DNA from: Limisphaerales bacterium
GTDB taxonomy: Bacteria; Verrucomicrobiota; Verrucomicrobiia; Limisphaerales; UBA11358
DNA: 9,519 nucleotides
Assembly: GCA_003455565.1 (NCBI GenBank)
Contig: DMQW01000320.1
Coordinates: forward strand, 1-9,519
Direction: 5' to 3'
Below, in pieces: positions 5,238 through 9,519 of the stretch. The translations under genes and the position numbers were made by a program. Each line of letters starts with the position of its first letter. Within the stretch, counting starts at the first letter, position 1. The notes beneath the pieces were generated by a model that made no database searches, was not told the origin of the DNA, and worked only from the letters and a program-made list of their open reading frames with translations.

Positions 5238-5331
5238 AATCCCAACGGGATTAAATCATCCAGCTCAGGGTTGCGAGGAACGAGCTACCCTGGGTGAACG
5301 GAAAATAAATTCATCAACCCTGAAAGGGTTG
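5238..5331 (+). repeat. left three-hairpin REP array
   Basis: Three hairpins are seen in order: AATCCC-AAC-GGGATT (5238-5252); an imperfect stem of CTCAGGGT with ACCCTGGG (5264-5294); and a perfect 7-bp stem CAACCCT-GAA-AGGGTTG (5315-5331). The linkers AAATCATCCAGC and TTCAT are partly shared with the right array read on the other strand. Confidence 0.85.
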
Positions 5332-5363
5332 AATCATCCACCGGGTTCGGACATCATCAAGTC

Positions 5364-5819
5364 ATGCCGCAATCGCTCGCCAAGATTCTGGTGCATACGG
5401 TTTTTTCAACCAAAGACCGGCGTCCGCTCCTCCGCGACAAACCGCTGCGCGAAGAATTGCACCGCTACCTCGGCGGCATCCTGACCAATCTCGATTGCCA
5501 GCCCATCATCATCGGCGGCGTGGAAGACCATGTTCACATTCTCTCGACGCTATCGCGCATCTGCGAAGCAGCGGACATGGTCAAGGAGGTCAAGCGTAGT
5601 TCGTCGCTGTGGGTGAAAACCAAAAGCCCCGACCTGCACGATTTCGCGTGGCAAAATGGTTACGGCATTTTCTCCATCGGTTTTTCACAAGTGGAGACGG
5701 TGCGGAATTACATCGCCGGGCAGGCGGAACATCATCGGAAAGTTTCGTTTCAAGACGAGTTTCGGGAATTCTTAAAACGCTACGCGGTCGAATTTGATGA
5801 ACGGTATGTGTGGGATTGA
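5364..5819 (+). CDS. REP-associated tyrosine transposase (RAYT, Y1/IS200-like)
   Basis: This 151-residue single-strand DNA transposase belongs to the HUH Y1 superfamily. The HUH motif is H56-V-H58 in GGVEDHVHIL. The catalytic tyrosine is Y116 in VETVRNYIAGQAEHH, with Q120 as the usual metal-binding partner. The N-terminus LVHTVFSTKDRRPLL is typical of the IS200-like fold, and the length fits the 140-155 residue class. The protein looks intact. Flanking hairpin arrays in mirror orientation are the expected substrates, because RAYTs nick and join at REP hairpins. The ATG at 5364 lies 32 bases after the left array. The 3' array begins two bases after the stop and may also help end transcription. 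Confidence 0.93.
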   Translation: MPQSLAKILVHTVFSTKDRRPLLRDKPLREELHRYLGGILTNLDCQPIIIGGVEDHVHILSTLSRICEAADMVKEVKRSSSLWVKTKSPDLHDFAWQNGYGIFSIGFSQVETVRNYIAGQAEHHRKVSFQDEFREFLKRYAVEFDERYVWD

Positions 5820-5821
5820 TG

Positions 5822-5920
5822 CAACCCTTTCAGGGTTGATGTCATATCATTTCGTCACCCGGCGTAGTCACTCCTTCGTCGTGGCAACGCCGGGCTGAAT
5901 GATTCAATCCCTTTGGGATT
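5822..5920 (-). repeat. right three-hairpin REP array, inverted
   Basis: Read on the minus strand, the order is the same as the left array: AATCCC-AAA-GGGATT (5906-5920), then a stem GCCGGGCG-like (5856-5896; CCCGGCGT pairs with ACGCCGGG), then CAACCCT-GAA-AGGGTTG (5822-5838). The outer and inner hairpins are nearly identical to the left side. The middle hairpin has a different stem and a longer loop. The array also encodes the last residues of the minus-strand ORF 5855-6076. Confidence 0.85.
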
Positions 5921-6076
5921 GTCCGCAATGAAATGGATGGCATCCGCATCGTCTTTGTGGAGGTCGAGAAGTTGCAACATTTGTTTGGAGTTGTAGTAGC
6001 CGGGTTTGACGCCATGCGCCGGTGGCGACCCTGCCTGCTCCGGTTCGGGAATCAGCAACACCGCATCTTTTGGCAC
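5855..6076 (-). CDS. small hypothetical protein, C-terminus supplied by repeat
   Basis: This ORF of about 73 residues is not assigned to a family. A GTG at 6076 (VPKDAVLLIPEPEQ...) is preferred to the ATG at 6172, which would overlap the upstream gene by 47 bases. The recognisable part is KPGYYNSKQMLQLLDLHKDDADAIHFIAD, recalling short Verrucomicrobia proteins that end in FIADMxE. Here the last natural residue appears to be the D at 5921-5923. The following 23 or so residues (NPKGIESF... to SDYAG) are encoded by the right hairpin array of the RAYT unit. The gene has thus probably lost its own stop to the insertion. Function is unknown, and it may be a pseudogene. Confidence 0.45.
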   Translation of the reverse strand: MPKDAVLLIPEPEQAGSPPAHGVKPGYYNSKQMLQLLDLHKDDADAIHFIADNPKGIESFSPALPRRRSDYAG

Positions 6077-6125
6077 GTTGCTTTGTCGCTTGGTTGTTCT
6101 CGCTGGTTTCAATCTTCCAGTGCGT

Positions 6126-6350
6126 TCACAGTTTGGCGGGTTTGCCGGTGGATTCGTCGAGCACTTTGCCAACTGGCGTCACAATGATGCTCGGTCCGTT
6201 CTCGTCCGTTATTTCCCAGCCCCGGCCAGCTTTACGGACGCGGCATGTAATGGAGTTTCCGTCAAGCTGCGCTTGCAGCGCGGCGGCGATGCCAATTGCC
6301 TTTTTAACGGCTTTGGACAGGGTGCTTTCGAGCTTAACCTGGCAGTTCAT
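6126..6350 (-). CDS. small hypothetical protein
   Basis: This protein is 74 residues from an ATG at 6350, chosen because GGAGG (about 6358-6362) stands seven bases before it. An ATG at 6389 adds 13 residues but has no such site. The sequence begins NCQVKLESTLSKAVKKAIGIAAALQ, an amphipathic helix, then SITCRVRKAGRGWEITDENGPSIIVTPVGKVLDES, which looks like a small beta sheet. No family is recognised. A longer ORF upstream ends at 6334, overlapping this start by 17 bases, so the two could be coupled. The overlapping plus-strand ORFs lack this ribosome-site support. Confidence 0.5.
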   Translation of the reverse strand: MNCQVKLESTLSKAVKKAIGIAAALQAQLDGNSITCRVRKAGRGWEITDENGPSIIVTPVGKVLDESTGKPAKL

Positions 6351-6543
6351 TTCCTGCCCTCCGTTCAATGGAGTGATAACGTATTTCATAATAATTTTGT
6401 GCTGCTTGGTTCACTGGCGTCACCGGCATATTTTTTTCGCGGCACAAGTGGATCAGGTCAAACCACCAATCCCGCGTCAAGCCCGTTCGCAAAAAATCGG
6501 CCGTTGCTTCAACGCCAAACTCGCCGTCGGCTACCTGCTCGAC
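6334..6543 (-). pseudogene. 5'-truncated hypothetical gene fragment
   Basis: On the minus strand from about 6541 the frame reads VEQVADGEFGVEATADFLRT then GLTRDWWFDLIHLCREKNMPVTPV, stopping at 6334. Codon choice and composition look protein-coding, but no plausible start exists at its 5' end. The 29-bp dispersed repeat (6544-6572) sits exactly where the start should be. The open frame continues through the repeat to 6711 without a credible upstream gene. The likely reading is a gene whose 5' end was removed by repeat insertion or deletion. The family is not recognised. Confidence 0.4.
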
Positions 6544-6572
6544 GTAAAGGGGTCGGTCCTGAGTATTGACAC
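6544..6572 (-). repeat. 29-bp dispersed repeat, copy B
   Basis: On the minus strand this reads GTGTCAATACTCAGGACCGA then CCCCTTTAC, matching 2866-2894 with four differences. It lies between a coding-like fragment (6334-6543) and a stretch with no gene. Confidence 0.75.
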
Positions 6573-6621
6573 GATTTTCCGCGCCGTGGTGCAGTAAAAC
6601 AAATTGGCGGGAATGACAACC

Positions 6622-6652
6622 AAGCCGCTGCGGGAAACCGGGGCGGCTTTTT
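6622..6652 (+). terminator. terminator-like hairpin
   Basis: AAGCCGC (6622-6628) pairs with GCGGCTT (6643-6649), with an inner CGG/CCG stem and a GAAA loop, followed by TTTTT. It is oriented for plus-strand transcription, yet no plus-strand gene ends here. It may be a leftover of a lost gene. The rest of 6573-6774 shows no gene on either strand that I can support. Confidence 0.5.
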
Positions 6653-6774
6653 CCGTTGCCCAAAAGAAATTCACGTTCATGCATTAACCTCGGATTCCAA
6701 GCCGCAGCCAACTCACTCTTTCAACACTTCAATAGATGCCTCCTGCGGAACCCCACAGGAACATTTTTTTGTTT

Positions 6775-7041
6775 TTAGTGCAGGCAGAAAAACAGAAATA
6801 ACAGAACAAGCAGCAGGGCGGTGAACCACCAGAGCCAGTGAATGCCGCGTGGTTTTACAGAACCGGGGTGGAACTCCTCCTTCACAAATTCGCCGTAATC
6901 AAAGTTCTCGTCCGGCAGGCCGAGGTTGCTGGCGTAAGCGGATTCCGACCAGCCCGTGCGCTCGTCAGAACCACATCCGGGACAGGCCTTCGCCTTGCGC
7001 GGCACCAGTGCGCCGCAGTTCGGACAAACTTCAGGAGGCAT
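6775..7041 (-). CDS. zinc-ribbon protein with C-terminal membrane anchor
   Basis: This 88-residue protein starts at the ATG at 7041. C6-x2-C9 and C20-x2-C23 (VCPNCGALVPRKAKACPGCG) form a short zinc ribbon. Residues 24-65 are an acidic linker. Residues 66-88 (IHWLWWFTALLLVLLFLFF) are one transmembrane helix at the extreme C-terminus, so the protein is probably tail-anchored with the zinc ribbon in the cytoplasm. No enzyme function is suggested. It begins 20 bases after the stop of the ParE/RelE-like toxin, on the same strand. No Shine-Dalgarno sequence is seen before the ATG. An upstream in-frame ATG at 7140 is rejected because it lies inside the toxin gene. Confidence 0.8.
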   Translation of the reverse strand: MPPEVCPNCGALVPRKAKACPGCGSDERTGWSESAYASNLGLPDENFDYGEFVKEEFHPGSVKPRGIHWLWWFTALLLVLLFLFFCLH

Positions 7042-7060
7042 GGGGAAATGAAGAATGATT

Positions 7061-7372
7061 TTAGCCGTTGGTTTTTCTTCCCAAAACAAGTTTCTCGACT
7101 TCGCGCGCGCCGTGCAGGACGGCCAGCACCCAGACTTCATTTCCCATGATCAAATAATACACGCCGTAACCCTTGAACCGGCGCAGACGGAGGCAGCGGA
7201 CATCGGCAAACCGGATGGAGTGAAGCAAGGCGTTTTGAGCCAGTGATGAAATCGCGGCCTCCGCTTCATCCAGAAAGTCACCGCCCAATCCCGGCAGTTG
7301 TTCGTCATACCAAGCCGCCGCGACCAAGGCGTCGTCGTCAGCGAACCGGCGCTTTTTGACGGCGAATTTCAT
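7061..7372 (-). CDS. ParE/RelE-family toxin
   Basis: This 103-residue protein is a toxin of the ParE/RelE superfamily, whose members inhibit gyrase or cut mRNA on the ribosome. The helix AAAWYDEQLPGLGGDFLDEAEAAI and the C-terminal strands RFKGYGVYYLIMGNEVWVLAVLHGARE are the standard signatures. The P-x-LGxxFLxE block favours ParE-like over RelE. The gene overlaps the upstream antitoxin gene by 35 bases in another frame, the usual tight coupling of such modules. The protein appears complete. Confidence 0.9.
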   Translation of the reverse strand: MKFAVKKRRFADDDALVAAAWYDEQLPGLGGDFLDEAEAAISSLAQNALLHSIRFADVRCLRLRRFKGYGVYYLIMGNEVWVLAVLHGAREVEKLVLGRKTNG

Positions 7373-7601
7373 TCAGGCGTTCGCGGACTTTTTTCAGGCC
7401 GTCCCATGGTTCAAGCAATTCAGGATGGGCGATGGTCTCATCGCGTCGGCGAAGAATCTCCGCCTTTACGGACGGATGAATGTAGTCTTCATCCTGCGGA
7501 TGGAGAATTTCGCTTTCGTGCTCGCAAAACCAGTCCGCGAACCGGCGGCGTTCCTCGCTCGGCAGTTGCAGCAGGGTCTTTTCAATTTGTTCCACGCTCA
7601 T
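7338..7601 (-). CDS. antitoxin of the ParE/RelE-like module
   Basis: This 87-residue protein starts at the ATG at 7601 (MSVEQIEKTLLQLPSEERRRFADWF). It is preferred to an ATG at 7658, because family members begin with this helix. The N-terminal LLQLPSEERRRFADWFxEHE matches the addiction-module antitoxins that pair with ParE-like toxins. The C-terminal half (WDGLKKVRERLNEIRRQKAPVR) is a basic amphipathic helix that probably docks on the toxin. No clear DNA-binding domain is visible. It precedes and overlaps the toxin gene, the usual order. Confidence 0.85.
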   Translation of the reverse strand: MSVEQIEKTLLQLPSEERRRFADWFCEHESEILHPQDEDYIHPSVKAEILRRRDETIAHPELLEPWDGLKKVRERLNEIRRQKAPVR

Positions 7602-7647
7602 GGCCGTTAATTTACAACTTCGATTTGGATTTGCGAATAAAAAGATT

Positions 7648-8250
7648 TCATCCGCCAACGCCCGCGTATTCCTCGTCCGTCTTCAAATCCAGTCCCATCA
7701 AAAGATAATCGTGCGTGATGGCCTGCATGTCCTTGACGTAATCATCCAGCCGCACGAGCTGGCGGAAGCCGAGCATCGCAAACATTTTCACCGCCGCCGC
7801 TTGTTCGCCGATGAATTCCGCCTCCACTTTTTCCAGCCCGGCGCGGCGGGCGATGTCCATGATTTCGGTGATGAGCGCGCGGGCGAGGCCGCGACCGCGA
7901 AATTCCGGATGCACCAGCACGCTCACGCGCCCGATGTGCCGCTTCCAGCCGCCGAGCTGCTGGTGCAAGGTCGCATCGCCGACAATTTTTCCGTCAATCA
8001 AGCCGAGCAGCGGCAGGTTGCGGCCGTAGTCAATGTTCTTGCACCAATAAGAGACAGCCTTGAGATCCTGCACGCGATGCTTGATGAACATCCGTTCGCG
8101 TTCGGGAATGCCTTGGAATAGCTGATGGAATTCCTTTTCATCCTCCGCGCGCAAGGGACGGAGCGTCGCTTTTTTGCCGTCCTTGAGTTTGATCGCCTTG
8201 GGGAATTTTTGCAGTTCCAGTTGCAGTTCGAGTTCGGTGTTGAATGACAT
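7648..8250 (-). CDS. GNAT-family N-acetyltransferase
   Basis: This 200-residue protein carries one GNAT domain at about residues 28-185. TLRPLRAEDEKEF opens the fold. VSVLVHPEFRGRGLARALITEI contains the acetyl-CoA pyrophosphate loop RGRGLA (118-123). AVKMFAMLGFRQLVRLDDYVKDM is the C-terminal NxxAxxxYxxxGF-like motif B. The acceptor substrate cannot be predicted. AAAAGGA lies just before the ATG at 8250. The N-terminal 25 residues (LELQLELQKFPKAIKLKDG) are an extra helix and strand before the domain. The antitoxin gene starts 46 bases after its stop. Confidence 0.9.
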   Translation of the reverse strand: MSFNTELELQLELQKFPKAIKLKDGKKATLRPLRAEDEKEFHQLFQGIPERERMFIKHRVQDLKAVSYWCKNIDYGRNLPLLGLIDGKIVGDATLHQQLGGWKRHIGRVSVLVHPEFRGRGLARALITEIMDIARRAGLEKVEAEFIGEQAAAVKMFAMLGFRQLVRLDDYVKDMQAITHDYLLMGLDLKTDEEYAGVGG

Positions 8251-8310
8251 AGGTTTCCTTTTGTTGTTTGAACTCTGCGCCCACCGCGTCCGCCGCGCAA
8301 TAATTTTTTT

Positions 8311-9033
8311 TCAAATCCACGCCGACTCGCCGGCGAGGCCAATGGACTGCCGGAACGAATTTAATTTCACCTGCGCCGGGTCGAGGCTCCAGCGCGCGGC
8401 GAGCAGCGGCACTTTTTCAAAATTCGTCTCCCCGTCCAGAATCGTCGCCGCGTGGTCGCCGTAGGCAAAAGTTTTCACGCCCACCTCGATCTCCGGCAAC
8501 GTCTCGATGCCCTGGCTCCAGACCGTTTCGCCCGCCCAGGCGTAGGCGCGCGTCACCGTGCCGTCATCCAGCCGCGCCCAGGCGTGATGATGCAAAATTC
8601 GGTCGGCATGAAAAAATTGCACATGACCGAGCTTGCGGCTCAACGCCGTGAGAAAAAGGAAACAGGCGTCCACGTCGTCGCCCGGATGCGGCAGGCCGAG
8701 GCCCGTGACGATGACCCAGCCGTGGACGCGCGGGCTGATGAAAAATTCGCGGTCGCCCGCGAGACCTTCCGCCCACGAACACGGTTCCGCGCGGTTCAAA
8801 CCCAGCGCGTTTTTGACGGCTTCCGGCGAGACGGAACGGATGGCCAGCCAGCACGCTGGCCGTTGCCACGCTGATTTGAAGGAGAAAAAATTCTGCGCCG
8901 GCGAAGCATTTTCCAGCAACCGCCGCCGCCGCTGCCCCGCCAGCATCCAGCCGAGGATGACGAAACCGATGCCCAGCGCCAGACCTGGCAGCGCGGGCAG
9001 CATCAATGCAGCGAAGTTGTTCACGTTCTGCAT
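8311..9033 (-). CDS. hypothetical membrane-anchored protein
   Basis: This 240-residue protein has a single N-terminal transmembrane helix (about residues 10-32, MLPALPGLALGIGFVILGWML), followed by RRRR and a soluble domain. The positive residues after the helix predict a cytoplasmic body. Conserved-looking blocks are WVIVTGLGLPHPGDDVDACFLFL, LSRKLGHVQFFHADRILHHHAWARL and TRAYAWAGETVW. The HxxHHAWARLDDGxVxRAYAWAG pattern is one I associate with unnamed proteins in Verrucomicrobia and relatives. It may be a regulatory or immunity-like domain, but no activity is claimed. The gene starts 41 bases after the cutA stop on the same strand. Confidence 0.8.
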   Translation of the reverse strand: MQNVNNFAALMLPALPGLALGIGFVILGWMLAGQRRRRLLENASPAQNFFSFKSAWQRPACWLAIRSVSPEAVKNALGLNRAEPCSWAEGLAGDREFFISPRVHGWVIVTGLGLPHPGDDVDACFLFLTALSRKLGHVQFFHADRILHHHAWARLDDGTVTRAYAWAGETVWSQGIETLPEIEVGVKTFAYGDHAATILDGETNFEKVPLLAARWSLDPAQVKLNSFRQSIGLAGESAWI

Positions 9034-9074
9034 GGAGCGAATCTACGCTCCCGCCCCGCCGGTTCAATAAAATT

Positions 9075-9401
9075 CTACGGACAAACTGCCGCCAGCCAGG
9101 CGAGATACTTCTTGCTGCCTGCAACCAACGGCAAAACCAGAAACTCCGGCGTGTCGTAAGGATGTTGGGCGAGAACCAGCTTTTCCAGCGCGGCCAGCCT
9201 GGACTTCTGCGTTTTTAAAATCAATAAAACCTCCGCACTGGATTCAATTTTTTCCTGCCACCAGTAATGCGATTCAATTTTCGGAACCAAATTCGCGCAG
9301 GCGATGAGCTTTGCCTGCAACGCAGCCTTGGCCAGTGCGCGTGCAATTTTCAAATCCGGCGCGGTGACGAGGACGATGGCGAATTTTGCGGCGGGTTTCA
9401 T
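9075..9401 (-). CDS. cutA: divalent-cation tolerance protein CutA
   Basis: This 108-residue protein is a CutA1, a small trimeric protein linked to copper and other divalent-cation tolerance whose biochemical role is still unclear. Length and motifs fit the family throughout: ALAKAALQAKLIACANLVPKIESHYWW (C35, N37, Y46, W47), then EVLLILKTQ, AQHPYDTPEFLVLPLVAGSKKYLAWL (HPYDTPE 80-86). The usual W-x-G after the Tyr-Trp is WQEK here. It starts nine bases after the stop of the oxidoreductase gene, so the two are probably co-transcribed. Confidence 0.95.
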   Translation of the reverse strand: MKPAAKFAIVLVTAPDLKIARALAKAALQAKLIACANLVPKIESHYWWQEKIESSAEVLLILKTQKSRLAALEKLVLAQHPYDTPEFLVLPLVAGSKKYLAWLAAVCP

Positions 9402-9410
9402 GCCGCCATT

Positions 9411-9519
9411 TCAAAGTTTAATTTGTTTTCCCGTCTGCACGGACTTGTGCGCCGCATCGAGAATTTCCACCACAATCATGTTCACTTCAAGCGATGCCAG
9501 GCCGGTCGGTTTGATTTCT
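9411..9519 (-). CDS. Gfo/Idh/MocA-type oxidoreductase, C-terminal fragment
   Basis: Only the last 35 or so codons are in the window; the gene continues past its right edge. The end reads PTGLASLEVNMIVVEILDAA then HKSVQTGKQIKL. The pattern VEILDAAxxSxxxGxxIxL is the usual C-terminus of NAD(P)-dependent Gfo/Idh/MocA sugar dehydrogenases. The Rossmann domain that would confirm this is outside the window. Confidence 0.65.
   Translation of the reverse strand, partial: EIKPTGLASLEVNMIVVEILDAAHKSVQTGKQIKL

Larger units (their letters stand above)
5238..5920 (+). mobile_element. RAYT transposase unit with mirrored hairpin ends
   Basis: A 683-bp unit carries a Y1 transposase between two inverted arrays of three hairpins. 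The outermost hairpins are AATCCC-AAC-GGGATT (5238-5252) and AATCCC-TTT-GGGATT (5906-5920). The left edge is one base after the stop of the nuclease tail. The right edge abuts a codon of the convergent small gene. These sharp borders suggest that the whole unit moved as one. Confidence 0.7.

Noticed and set aside
6006..6597. Two long overlapping plus-strand ORFs (187 and 191 codons)
   Set aside because: They overlap each other and lie opposite minus-strand ORFs that have coding-like composition and one good ribosome site. Their products are Cys- and Phe-rich without domains.
7600..8121. 173-codon plus-strand ORF rich in histidine
   Set aside because: It is the antisense shadow of the GNAT acetyltransferase gene.

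Overview
The window looks like accessory DNA from a Verrucomicrobiota-type genome (Pedosphaera-like, probably soil or freshwater). This is inference from the style of the small hypothetical proteins, a TCTCAAC heptamer array, FN3-type tail fragments, a RAYT transposase with palindromic flanks, and GC content that looks like the high fifties by eye. No rRNA, tRNA or CRISPR array is visible.

Plus-strand half (1-5819). A 21-bp minisatellite (95-352) precedes two hypothetical genes (428-847 and 885-1607). The last 155 bp of the second gene recur at 2602-2756. Between the two copies lie a strong terminator, a PIN-domain toxin (1887-2360) and a small partner gene (2364-2579). The second repeat copy has become the body of a chimeric 56-codon ORF (2576-2746) that overlaps the partner gene by ATGA. 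Each copy is followed by a different short relic resembling the last strand of a fibronectin type III domain. Next comes a restriction-modification-like locus: a DpnA-type N6-adenine methyltransferase (2989-4347), an AT-rich putative PD-(D/E)XK endonuclease (4381-5139), and the 3' tail of a second endonuclease related to the DpnI C-terminal winged helix (5138-5236). The methyltransferase carries a 79-bp palindromic element inserted in frame with a TTGAC target duplication, and it is bracketed by GATC-rich boxes. A RAYT (REP-associated tyrosine transposase) follows, framed by mirror-image triple-hairpin repeats (5238-5920).

Minus-strand half (9519-5855), read right to left. It holds the C-terminus of a probable Gfo/Idh/MocA oxidoreductase, cutA, a membrane-anchored hypothetical protein, a GNAT acetyltransferase, a ParE/RelE-type toxin-antitoxin pair, a zinc-ribbon membrane protein, and small hypothetical genes that decay toward the RAYT element. 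The two halves converge at about 5820-5855.

The main theme is a locus assembled by small mobile palindromes, with two toxin-antitoxin modules and a restriction-modification system whose nuclease seems to have been exchanged. The best candidates for something undescribed are the in-frame palindrome in the methyltransferase, the paired GATC modules around it, the nuclease-replacement scar, and the toxin-antitoxin cassette flanked by a duplicated gene end.
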